A stretch of DNA of 60,201 nt. It comes from an uncultured Paraprevotella sp. (GTDB lineage: Bacteria > Bacteroidota > Bacteroidia > Bacteroidales > Bacteroidaceae). The position numbers and the translations under genes were made by a program. How positions within the stretch are numbered: position 1 is the first letter of the stretch; each line of letters begins with the position of its first letter. The stretch lies in assembly GCA_900548345.1 (NCBI GenBank), contig URKA01000018.1, forward strand, positions 1-60,201, written 5' to 3'. Below the pieces are notes generated by a model, which saw only the letters and a list, made by a program, of their open reading frames with translations, made no database searches and was not told the DNA's origin. Below, piece after piece: positions 25,009-33,485 of the stretch.

Positions 25009-26526
25009 ATGAAGATACTGACTTCATCTCAGTTTAAGGAACTGGATAAATATACCATCACACACGAGCCTGTCTCGTCGGTTGATTTAATGGAACGTGC
25101 CGCAGGCGCGTTGACGGATGAACTGAAAAGACGATGGAGCACAAGCACCCGCTTCGTGATTTTCGCCGGACCGGGCAACAACGGCGGCGATGCCTTGGCT
25201 GTGGGCAGAATGCTTTGCCATGCCGGTTACAAAGTAGAAACATTCCTCTTCAACATCACCGGAAAGCTCAGCGACGACTGCGCCACCAACAAGACAAGAC
25301 TCGAAGCAATTCCCGACGTTCGGTTCACAGAAATCACCTCGCAATTCGCCTTTCCCGCCACAAATGAACATGATGTCATCTTGGACGGCCTGTTCGGCAC
25401 CGGACTCAACAAACCGTTGAGCGGCGGTTTTGCCGGTATCGCCAAAAGAATCAGCAAAAGCCCGGCCACTACGGTCAGCATCGACATACCGTCGGGACTG
25501 ATGTGCGAAAACAATGCGGGCAACAATCCTTCGGCCATTGTGCACGCCGACCTGACACTCACCATGCAATTGCCCAAACTGGCCTTCTTCTTTGCCGAGA
25601 ACCATAAATTCACCGGCGAAGTGAAAGTACTCGACATCAGGTTGCATCCGGAAGGACTGAAAGAACTCGACAGCAGCATTACGGCCATCGAGAAAGACGA
25701 GATAAGACAGTTACTGAAACCCCGTGCCCCATACGCCCACAAAGGCAATATGGGACATGCACTGCTGGTGGGCGGCCGATATGGCATGGCAGGAGCTGCC
25801 GTACTGGCGGCCAAAGCCTGTCTGCGGAGCGGAGCCGGGAAACTGACCATACACAGTGCGGAACTGAACAACAACGTATTGCAATGCTGTGTGCCCGAAG
25901 CCATCCTGAGCCATGACCTGTCGGACATCATCGTGTCGAAAGCCATCAATACATACAACTACAATGTCATGGCCGTCGGTCCCGGACTGGGCACCGATGA
26001 AGAAACAGCCGAGGCTGTACATACTTTCATCAGAAACCACCCCGGAGAAATCGTACTCGATGCCGATGCGCTCAACATTCTGGGCGCACATCCCGACTGG
26101 CTGCCGGAAGTTCCGCAAGACAGCGTGCTCACACCCCACCCGAAAGAACTGGAGAATCTGGTGGGATTCTGCACCGACAGCTACGACCGGATGGTCAAGT
26201 CTCGTGCATTGGCCGTCAAACTACAACTATATATCATCATCAAAGGGCATCACACCATGATATGTACTCCGGGCGGACGGGTCATCATCAATACCACCGG
26301 AAACGCAGGCATGGCTACGGCCGGCAGCGGTGACGTACTGACCGGCATCCTTGCCGGACTGTTGGCACGAGGCTACACTACGGAAGAGGCTTGCCGTCTG
26401 GGAGTATACCTTCACGGCATGGCCGGAGACATAGCCCGCGATGAACTGGGAGAGGAAAGCCTGATGGCAAGCGACATCGTGAATGCGATTCCGAAAGCCT
26501 TCAAAGAATTGGAAAATAACAAATAA
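25009..26526 (+). CDS. nnr: Bifunctional NAD(P)HX epimerase / ADP-dependent dehydratase
   Basis: A 505-residue cytoplasmic repair enzyme for hydrated NADH and NADPH. The N-terminal YjeF domain (about 1-210) has FAGPGNNGGDALAVGR and DGLFGTGLNKPL; the C-terminal ribokinase-like dehydratase domain (about 225-500) has HKGNMGHALLVGG, AVGPGLG, TPHPKELENL, and NATGN-type TTGNAGMATAGSGDVLTG with the catalytic Asp. Both halves look complete. A DUF4831 gene follows 15 nt later. The promoter suggests a leaderless transcript. Confidence 0.94.
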   Translation: MKILTSSQFKELDKYTITHEPVSSVDLMERAAGALTDELKRRWSTSTRFVIFAGPGNNGGDALAVGRMLCHAGYKVETFLFNITGKLSDDCATNKTRLEAIPDVRFTEITSQFAFPATNEHDVILDGLFGTGLNKPLSGGFAGIAKRISKSPATTVSIDIPSGLMCENNAGNNPSAIVHADLTLTMQLPKLAFFFAENHKFTGEVKVLDIRLHPEGLKELDSSITAIEKDEIRQLLKPRAPYAHKGNMGHALLVGGRYGMAGAAVLAAKACLRSGAGKLTIHSAELNNNVLQCCVPEAILSHDLSDIIVSKAINTYNYNVMAVGPGLGTDEETAEAVHTFIRNHPGEIVLDADALNILGAHPDWLPEVPQDSVLTPHPKELENLVGFCTDSYDRMVKSRALAVKLQLYIIIKGHHTMICTPGGRVIINTTGNAGMATAGSGDVLTGILAGLLARGYTTEEACRLGVYLHGMAGDIARDELGEESLMASDIVNAIPKAFKELENNK

Positions 26527-26541
26527 ATACCGAATACAATA

Positions 26542-27624
26542 ATGAAGACAAAAAGCCTATTGTGTGCACTCGCGTTATGCGCAACCGGCGCTACGGCACA
26601 AACCGAAGTAGCTCCATACATTCCCGGAGCCACCGTAGAGGGCGTAACTTACTACCTGCCGAAAACGGCCTTACGCATCATCGTCCTTGCGGAAAAACAG
26701 GTATATACACCGGGAGAGTTCTGCAAATATGCCAACATGTACCTCCGGCTTCCCAATGTAAGTCCGGAACCTTCCACCCGATGGAGCATCAAGAAAATCA
26801 CCATTGCACCATACGGAGTGCCCGACCCGCAGAAAGTATACAATATTCCATTGAAGAAAAGAACGGTGGCACCGCTTGTGGGCCTTACACAAGACGGCAT
26901 ACTCCTCTCCATCAACACAGAAGGAGACGAAGACACTCTGCCTGAAATTCCCGGCAACACCAATGCACCGAAACGTCCGAACCCACGTGACTTCATGAAC
27001 CAGGAAATCCTTTCGGCAGGAAGCACCGCCAAAATAGCACAACTGACAGCCGAGGAAATCTATGACCTCAGGGAAAGCCGCAACGCACTTATCAAAGGCG
27101 AAGCCGACAATATGCCAAAGGATGGCGCACAACTGAAACTGATGCTCGACCAACTGGACTTGCAGGACGCCGCACTCACCCAACTGTTCAAAGGTACTAC
27201 TGACACTACAATAGAACCCTTCTGCATTGATGTGACTGCAGATGAACTGACCGACAAAATGGTCCTGTTCCGTTTCTCCGAGAAATTGGGACTGGTCGAC
27301 AATGACGACTTGGCCGGTTCGCCCGTATACCTTTCATTGCAGGACAAACATACGGTACCCCAACCTGTAACGGATGAGAAGACGGCCAAAAAGAAAGATA
27401 AAATGGAAGAAGGCGTATATTATAATGTACCCGCGCGCGTGGCAGCCACAATCTTCGACAACCGCACGACCTACGCCAAAGGTGAGTACGCCATGGGACA
27501 GTTCGGAACTGTGGAAATCTTAAGCAACGTACTCTTCGACAAGAAAACGACCACCAAAGTCACGTTCAACCAAATGAACGGGAGCATCAAACAGATTACA
27601 GACAGTCTCGAAGGAAACAATTAA
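26542..27624 (+). CDS. DUF4831 family exported protein
   Basis: A 360-residue protein with a signal peptide (about 1-19, ending ATAQ), no lipobox Cys and no later membrane helix, so it is probably periplasmic. The GVTYYLPKTALRI segment and following charged beta-rich region match my memory of DUF4831, a Bacteroidetes family without known function. It is co-transcribed with nnr (15-nt gap) and ends at a strong bidirectional terminator. No catalytic motif is visible. Confidence 0.8.
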   Translation: MKTKSLLCALALCATGATAQTEVAPYIPGATVEGVTYYLPKTALRIIVLAEKQVYTPGEFCKYANMYLRLPNVSPEPSTRWSIKKITIAPYGVPDPQKVYNIPLKKRTVAPLVGLTQDGILLSINTEGDEDTLPEIPGNTNAPKRPNPRDFMNQEILSAGSTAKIAQLTAEEIYDLRESRNALIKGEADNMPKDGAQLKLMLDQLDLQDAALTQLFKGTTDTTIEPFCIDVTADELTDKMVLFRFSEKLGLVDNDDLAGSPVYLSLQDKHTVPQPVTDEKTAKKKDKMEEGVYYNVPARVAATIFDNRTTYAKGEYAMGQFGTVEILSNVLFDKKTTTKVTFNQMNGSIKQITDSLEGNN

Positions 27625-27640
27625 CCGAATCACACACATA

Positions 27641-27692
27641 CTGATATAAAAAAGACTCGCGGCATGATTGCCGCGAGTCTTTTTTATATCAG
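27641..27692. terminator. Strong bidirectional terminator
   Basis: A perfect 24-bp hairpin (arms 27641-27664 and 27669-27692, 4-nt loop) has an A-run on one side and a T-run on the other, with a GC-rich upper stem (GACTCGCGGCA). It serves the converging DUF4831 and fba transcripts. Confidence 0.93.
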
Positions 27693-27701
27693 ATGAACAG
27701 A

Positions 27702-28694
27702 TTACAACTTGTTGTCAGAGCCCAATACATTGATAATCTTGTGCTCGTACATCTTCTTCATGTTATCACGAGCCGGGCCCAGATACTTGCGCGGGTCGAA
27801 TTCACCCGGTTTCTCTGCAAACACCTTACGAACGGCGGCAGTCATAGCCAAACGAGAGTCGGAGTCGATGTTAATCTTGCAAACCGCGCTCTTGGCAGCC
27901 TGACGCAACTGCTCTTCGGGGATACCGATGGCAGCTTCCAACTTTCCGCCGAACTTGTTGATTGTAGCCACTTCTTCCTGCGGTACTGATGAAGAACCGT
28001 GCAATACGATGGGGAATCCCGGCAACTTCTTCTCAATCTCAGCCAATACATCGAATGCCAATGGAGGAGGAACGAGAACACCGTTCACCAAAGTACACTG
28101 TTCGGGAGTGAACTTGTGGGCACCGTGTGAAGTACCGATAGAAATAGCCAGACTGTCTACACCTGTCTTTGAAACGAAGTCCTCAACTTCTTCAGGTTTG
28201 GTATAATGTGACTCTGCAGCGACAACTTCGTCCTCAACACCAGCCAATACACCCAACTCGCCTTCAACAGTCACATCATACTGATGAGCGTAGTCAACCA
28301 CCTTCTTGGTCAAAGCCACATTCTCATCGTAAGGAAGAGAAGAACCGTCGATCATGACAGAAGAAAAGCCCATGTCGATACAGCTCTTGCACAACTCGAA
28401 GCTGTCTCCGTGGTCCAGATGGAGCACAATCTGCGGATTGGGACAACCCAATTCCTTTGCATATTCCACAGCACCCTGAGCCATATAACGCAAAATCGTA
28501 GCGTTGGCATAGTTGCGGGCACCTTTGGAAACCTGCATGATAACAGGAGACTTAGTCTCCACTGCAGCCTGCACGATAGCCTGCATCTGTTCCATCGTGT
28601 TAAAGTTGAACGCCGGAATAGCGTAACCGCCCTTCACTGCCTTGGCAAACATCTCTCTTGTATTTACCAAGCCCAAATCTTTGTAATTTACCAT
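27702..28694 (-). CDS. fba: Class II fructose-bisphosphate aldolase
   Basis: A 330-residue zinc-dependent glycolytic enzyme that splits fructose 1,6-bisphosphate. Seen: YAIPAFNFNTMEQM, the zinc His and catalytic Asp in LHLDHGDSFELC, VEGELGVLAGVED, a second metal His in ISIGTSHGAHKF, and VLHGSSSVPQE. The length fits the class IIB-like branch common in Bacteroides. It is monocistronic, with a -7 box (CAAAGATA on the plus strand, 28745-28752) about 50 nt upstream and a bidirectional terminator after it. Confidence 0.95.
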   Translation of the reverse strand: MVNYKDLGLVNTREMFAKAVKGGYAIPAFNFNTMEQMQAIVQAAVETKSPVIMQVSKGARNYANATILRYMAQGAVEYAKELGCPNPQIVLHLDHGDSFELCKSCIDMGFSSVMIDGSSLPYDENVALTKKVVDYAHQYDVTVEGELGVLAGVEDEVVAAESHYTKPEEVEDFVSKTGVDSLAISIGTSHGAHKFTPEQCTLVNGVLVPPPLAFDVLAEIEKKLPGFPIVLHGSSSVPQEEVATINKFGGKLEAAIGIPEEQLRQAAKSAVCKINIDSDSRLAMTAAVRKVFAEKPGEFDPRKYLGPARDNMKKMYEHKIINVLGSDNKL

Positions 28695-28744
28695 ATTCTT
28701 TAGTTTAAAAAAAACAAATAATACTACTTTTGTCCTTTAGCATA

Positions 28745-28752
28745 CAAAGATA
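28745..28752 (-). promoter_or_regulatory. -7 box for fba
   Basis: On the minus strand this reads TATCTTTG, 50 nt before the fba ATG. No clear TTTG lies at the usual -33 spacing. Confidence 0.5.
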
Positions 28753-28852
28753 TACAAAAAACTCCGAATTAACGCTTACCTCATACCTTTTTAAGCAAAA
28801 AAAATCCCCGAAACACTTTTTAATAGCATTTCGGGAATCGTCGAACTACAGA

Positions 28853-29911
28853 TTATTCCATTTCTTTCAACAAATACGATACCACCGGCAAATGGTCGCT
28901 GTAACCGTTCAACCATACGCCTCCGGCCGTGGTTCGCTTCATGCTACCTTTATATTTACCTTCCGTCTGCATCAGATAGTCGCGCTGGAAAATCTCACTC
29001 TTATATAATTTTAAAGTAGAGTAGTCTTTCTCCCCTTTCCGATTCAACATGTTAGGCGTAAATACAATCTGATCGAAAAGATTCCACCCTCCCTGATAGG
29101 TCAGCGTACCACGCCCACTTTTCACCCTGATGTTCCACCATGGATTAAACATCTCGTCTTCCTTTACCTTATTTATATCACGCTTGGCCCCCAAAGACTC
29201 CGACATGCTCTTGTCCATAGGGTCGTCATTCATATCCCCCATCACCATTATCTTCATTTGTGGATTGGCGGCAAGCAGACTATCTTTCAGGCTACGTACC
29301 TGAGCTCCGGCACGCTCACGGTAGTAGGAACCGGCAAAACGGCTCGGCCAATGACACACAATGAATGCCACATCATCACCTGCCATCTTGCCCTGCACGG
29401 TAAGAAAACCACGCGTACGACGGGCACTGTCCTTTGCCTCATATACGTATGGATGAAGAAAAGACTTTTCGGGAGTAAAGAAGCGGGGATTATAAATCAA
29501 AGCACAATCCACACCGCGCAAATCAGGTCCTTCAATATGTACGAACTTCATGCCACGCGCCTTCAACGGCTCTTGATTCACGAGGTCGTTCATCACACGT
29601 GCATTCTCCACCTCAGACACCCCGACTACCGACGCACCGACGCCAGGCAACATATCCGTACCTAATTCCGCAATGACCTTCGACATGTTTTTCAGTTTGG
29701 ACAGATATTTCATGCCATTCCATTTGTACGAGCCTTCCGGTAAAAACTCATAGTCGTTCTTACCCTCGTCATGAATCGTATCAAACAAGTTCTCCTGGTT
29801 ATAGAATGCAATGGCATAACAACCGAGTTTTTTCTCCTGCCCTTTGGCAGACCAAACAAATGCTACCAAACACAGCATCGCGACTATACATTTTCTCATA
29901 TTCGTAACCAT
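28853..29911 (-). CDS. Exported endonuclease/exonuclease/phosphatase (EEP) family nuclease
   Basis: A 352-residue protein with a signal peptide (cleavage near WSAKGQ) and a full EEP/DNase I-like catalytic set: YNQENLFD with the first Asn and Glu, GVSEVEN with the metal Glu, VCHWPSR, VMGDMNDDP with the Asp-Asn pair, and GYSDHLPV with the final Asp-His. Nucleic acid is the likeliest substrate, but phosphoinositide- or sphingomyelin-type activity exists in the superfamily. The ATG at 29899 directly before the signal sequence is an alternative start. It is divergent from the TonB receptor operon, with a 139-bp shared control region. Confidence 0.85.
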   Translation of the reverse strand: MVTNMRKCIVAMLCLVAFVWSAKGQEKKLGCYAIAFYNQENLFDTIHDEGKNDYEFLPEGSYKWNGMKYLSKLKNMSKVIAELGTDMLPGVGASVVGVSEVENARVMNDLVNQEPLKARGMKFVHIEGPDLRGVDCALIYNPRFFTPEKSFLHPYVYEAKDSARRTRGFLTVQGKMAGDDVAFIVCHWPSRFAGSYYRERAGAQVRSLKDSLLAANPQMKIMVMGDMNDDPMDKSMSESLGAKRDINKVKEDEMFNPWWNIRVKSGRGTLTYQGGWNLFDQIVFTPNMLNRKGEKDYSTLKLYKSEIFQRDYLMQTEGKYKGSMKRTTAGGVWLNGYSDHLPVVSYLLKEME

Positions 29912-29927
29912 ATTTTAATTAACACCA

Positions 29928-29935
29928 CAAATATA
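29928..29935 (-). promoter_or_regulatory. -7 box for the EEP nuclease
   Basis: On the minus strand this reads TATATTTG, 16 nt before the ATG at 29911. The box for the divergent TonB receptor operon lies about 75 bp away, so one regulator could serve both. Confidence 0.55.
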
Positions 29936-30010
29936 TAGTGTTTTTAGATAAAATGACCGGCATTCATTTAAAAAAACAAGAAGACGCATCTTGATGAAGA
30001 TATTTTTTCT

Positions 30011-30018
30011 TAAGTTTG
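30011..30018 (+). promoter_or_regulatory. -7 box for the TonB receptor operon
   Basis: TAAGTTTG fits TAnnTTTG, 32 nt before the ATG at 30051. A CTTG lies 17 nt upstream, shorter than the usual 19-21 nt. Confidence 0.5.
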
Positions 30019-30050
30019 CATTAAAAGAAACCGTTTTTTAATATTCTGTT

Positions 30051-32597
30051 ATGAGAAAGGAACTACAGCTTGCGATGGCAGCGTTATTTACCGTTGCCGT
30101 CTGCCATGCCCAGGAAGAAACGACGAGAGACCCGCTGAGACAGGTCAAAGAGGACAATGCCTCTTTTGTTTTCACCGAATCGCAAATGGGCGAAGATGAT
30201 GACATGACACAAAACATCATCATGGTCAACTCTAATAATAATGTATATAGTAGTAACGTGGGATACTTGTTCAGTCCCATGCGCTTCAAGTTCAGAGGCT
30301 ACAACTCAAGGTACAACGAAATTTACTTCAACGGCGTAAGCGTAAACAACGCCGAGAACGGACAATTCAACTACAGTACAATCGGCGGAATGAACAATGC
30401 CACACGTAACGTGGATTACGCCTTGCCATTCGAAGACAACCAGTTCGGCATGCCGGGAATAGGAGGCTCGAACAACTATGACTTCAGAGCAAGCGACTAT
30501 GCCGCAGGAAGCAGGCTCACATTAAGCGGATGCAATCGCAACTACATCGTGCGCGGTATGCTCACGCACGCCACCGGAATCACATCAAAAGGATGGGCGT
30601 TCATGGGAACGGTAGGTTATCGCTGGGGACGCGAAGGATTTGCAGAAGGCACATTCTATAACTCCTTATCCTACTTTCTTTCCGCACAGAAAATATTCAA
30701 TGACAAGCACAGCCTGTCCTTGACCACATGGGGAAACCCCTCGGAGCGCTCGCAGCAGGGTGCTTCCACTGACGAAGCATACTGGTTGGCCAACGACCGT
30801 TACTACAACCCGTATTGGGGATACCAGAACGGTAAAAAGAGAAATTCGCGCGTAGTGAACAATTATGAGCCTTCCGCCCTCCTGACCTGGGATTACCAAA
30901 TCAATGACAAGGCCAAACTGACCACTTCGCTTATCGGACGCTACGTCATGTACAGTTCTACCAAATTGAACTACAACAATGCCACCAATCCGGCACCGGA
31001 CTATTGGAAAAACTTCCCAAGTTATTACTTCAACGTTTGGGACGAAAACGACCTTGACAATCGGGATGAAGCCGACCTGGCGGCATGGACCGACAGTTAC
31101 AACTATTGGACATCCAGCAAAGCCAACCGCCAAATCCAATGGGACAAATTGTATTTTGCCAACAAACAATTGAATCAGACGGGAGAAGATGCAGCCTATT
31201 ACATCCAAGCCAAACACAACGACCACCTGATGATCAACCTGGGGTCCACCCTTAATTTCGATTTCGACAAAGAGACCAAACTGAGGGCAGGCCTGCAAAT
31301 CGGAACGAACAAGGGCATGCACTACCAGACAATGGAAGATCTGTTGGGAGCAAACGTATTCCACAACATCAACAATTACGCCGTCGGCACATATCCTGCC
31401 AGCGACCCGCGCGTGCAATACGACTTGAACAATCCCAACGGGGAAGTACATGAAGGCGACCGTTTCGGCTATGACTACAATCTGTATGTAGACAATGTGA
31501 AATTGTGGGCACAATATACAAAGGATTACGGTCGCACGCACTCCTACCTCATGGGTAAGATCGGCGGCACGCAAATGTGGCGTAAAGGAAACATGCGTAA
31601 CGGACTGGCACCGGAGAACTCATACGGGAAAGGCAAAAAAGCCTATTTCCTCGACGGAGGCGTGAAAATAGGCTCGTCCATCAACCTCGGCTACGGCAAC
31701 ATCATCTCCCTCGGAGTCGGATACGAGGCACGTGCGCCACAGGCCACCACAGCTTTTGTCGCTCCCGAAATCAACAATGACTTCGTAAACAACCTGAAGT
31801 GCGAGCGTATCGGTTCTGCCGAACTCAATTATTCTTTGAACGCCTCTTGGGTACGTGCCAGCCTCTCCGGCTATTTCACGCATGTCACCCAACAGAATGA
31901 ATGGCAGAACTTCTACTTCGACGATGAAAACAGCTTTACTTATGTATCCTTGAACGGAGTTGAGAAGAATTACTATGGAGTGGAATTAGGCTTGCAGTTC
32001 AAGGTGACATCCAACTTCAGCATCAACCTGATAGGTTCGATGAGCGAGGCGAAATACGCGAAGAACACCAATGTGCGCTACATGCTGTCCAACGAAGGTA
32101 CGTCGAAAGAAGACATCTGCCGTAACGAAGGCATGCGCGAAAGCGGCACACCTCTCACAGTAGGAAACATCGGCCTGAATTACCGCGTCAACGGCTGGTA
32201 CTTCAACCTGAACGGAAACTACTACGACCGTATCTATCTGGGCTATTCACCCTGCCTGCGTTACGAAGAAACATTGAAGACCATGGGAAATATTGATAAC
32301 GAAGGCAACTACATTGTACCTGAACAAGCCAAAGGAAAAGGCGGATTCATGCTCGACGCTTCTATCGGCAAGTCTTTCAGGGTTGGAAAGAACAACCTGA
32401 ACGTCAACCTGATGCTGACCAATATTCTGAACAACACCAAGATGGTCAGCGGCGGTTATGAACAGAGCCGAAGCAGCTATACAGTGGACAGCAATGGCGA
32501 ACAGGCCAGCGTCCGCACCTATAAATTCCAAAAGAATCCCAAGAAATACTATGCACAGGGATTCAACGGAATGCTGAACATCAATTACCGTTTCTAA
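30051..32597 (+). CDS. TonB-dependent outer-membrane receptor (non-SusC type)
   Basis: An 848-residue protein with a signal peptide (ending CHAQ), a short N-terminal region, a plug-like segment (FKFRGYNSRYNEIYFNGV, about residues 82-99), and a long beta-barrel rich in Tyr/Asn/Trp that ends in an aromatic residue (NINYRF). It lacks the carboxypeptidase-like extension of SusC proteins and no SusD follows. Instead two OB-fold-type lipoproteins follow 20 and 22 nt after one another, so the three form one operon. The cargo is unknown; the divergent nuclease points to nucleic acid or its fragments. Confidence 0.85.
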   Translation: MRKELQLAMAALFTVAVCHAQEETTRDPLRQVKEDNASFVFTESQMGEDDDMTQNIIMVNSNNNVYSSNVGYLFSPMRFKFRGYNSRYNEIYFNGVSVNNAENGQFNYSTIGGMNNATRNVDYALPFEDNQFGMPGIGGSNNYDFRASDYAAGSRLTLSGCNRNYIVRGMLTHATGITSKGWAFMGTVGYRWGREGFAEGTFYNSLSYFLSAQKIFNDKHSLSLTTWGNPSERSQQGASTDEAYWLANDRYYNPYWGYQNGKKRNSRVVNNYEPSALLTWDYQINDKAKLTTSLIGRYVMYSSTKLNYNNATNPAPDYWKNFPSYYFNVWDENDLDNRDEADLAAWTDSYNYWTSSKANRQIQWDKLYFANKQLNQTGEDAAYYIQAKHNDHLMINLGSTLNFDFDKETKLRAGLQIGTNKGMHYQTMEDLLGANVFHNINNYAVGTYPASDPRVQYDLNNPNGEVHEGDRFGYDYNLYVDNVKLWAQYTKDYGRTHSYLMGKIGGTQMWRKGNMRNGLAPENSYGKGKKAYFLDGGVKIGSSINLGYGNIISLGVGYEARAPQATTAFVAPEINNDFVNNLKCERIGSAELNYSLNASWVRASLSGYFTHVTQQNEWQNFYFDDENSFTYVSLNGVEKNYYGVELGLQFKVTSNFSINLIGSMSEAKYAKNTNVRYMLSNEGTSKEDICRNEGMRESGTPLTVGNIGLNYRVNGWYFNLNGNYYDRIYLGYSPCLRYEETLKTMGNIDNEGNYIVPEQAKGKGGFMLDASIGKSFRVGKNNLNVNLMLTNILNNTKMVSGGYEQSRSSYTVDSNGEQASVRTYKFQKNPKKYYAQGFNGMLNINYRF

Positions 32598-32617
32598 CTT
32601 ATAACCATAAGGACATT

Positions 32618-33463
32618 ATGAAAACAAGAAATATATTATTTATCGCCTCGCTGGGTTTTGCAGCACTATTCACAGCATCCTGCATGGACGGAGACTGGGA
32701 TGAACCGGACTTGACGAACCCACCGTACGGAAACAACACCATTCAAGAAGGAACACTGACCACCATTTCCGCATTGAGGACCGAATTCCAGTCTGCCATC
32801 AATAACAGTTCATATAAGGAAATAACAAAGGACGTACAGATAAAAGTCGTGGTCGTAGGCAATGACATAGGCGGCAATCTTTATAAACAAATTGCCGTAC
32901 AGGATGAAACCGGTGCGCTAATCATCGGCATCAATGCCACCGGATTATATCCCTACATGCCCGTAGGGCAAGAACTACTCATCAACCTAAAAGGATTAGT
33001 TGTGGGAGGTTACGGCCAACAAGCCCAAATCGGAAGCGAATATAATGGCGGCATTGGACGTATGGACGATGAAACTTGGAAGCAACATGTACGTCTGTTG
33101 GGACAAGCTCCCGAAAAGATTGACACCCTTGACTTCAATACCGGATTGGACAAAGACATACATTCAGGCTACTTGGTAAAGCTAAGCAACGTGACCATTG
33201 ACGGCGCAGACGGGATAACCGTATTGGCTCCAGAAGACGGCAGTATTGCACTGACCAGCAATTGCGCCAACCGCAATATAAAGGGACTGCCACAATCCGT
33301 AGGTGACATTGTATTACGTACCAGTATCTATAGTAAGTTTTCTAATAAAGTAATTCCTTCGGGACAAACAGACATTTACGGTATTGCCACCCGATACAGG
33401 AATACCTGGCAGATTCTGATGCGCTCGGAAAGCGACCTTGTAGAGAAAGAAACAAACGAATAA
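32618..33463 (+). CDS. DUF5689 (OB-fold type) surface lipoprotein
   Basis: A 281-residue lipoprotein: hydrophobic signal, then lipobox Cys22 followed by MDGDWDEPD, an acidic stretch of the kind that sends Bacteroidetes lipoproteins to the cell surface. The mature part (about 45-275) matches DUF5689, a predicted OB-fold (KVVVVGNDIGGNLYKQIAVQDETGALIIGI; VGQELLINLKGLVVGGYG). OB folds often bind nucleic acid or oligosaccharide. It sits between the TonB receptor and a larger lipoprotein with the same kind of fold, which suggests it hands ligand to the receptor. Confidence 0.85.
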   Translation: MKTRNILFIASLGFAALFTASCMDGDWDEPDLTNPPYGNNTIQEGTLTTISALRTEFQSAINNSSYKEITKDVQIKVVVVGNDIGGNLYKQIAVQDETGALIIGINATGLYPYMPVGQELLINLKGLVVGGYGQQAQIGSEYNGGIGRMDDETWKQHVRLLGQAPEKIDTLDFNTGLDKDIHSGYLVKLSNVTIDGADGITVLAPEDGSIALTSNCANRNIKGLPQSVGDIVLRTSIYSKFSNKVIPSGQTDIYGIATRYRNTWQILMRSESDLVEKETNE

Positions 33464-33485
33464 CGAATAATTAAAACATATCATT

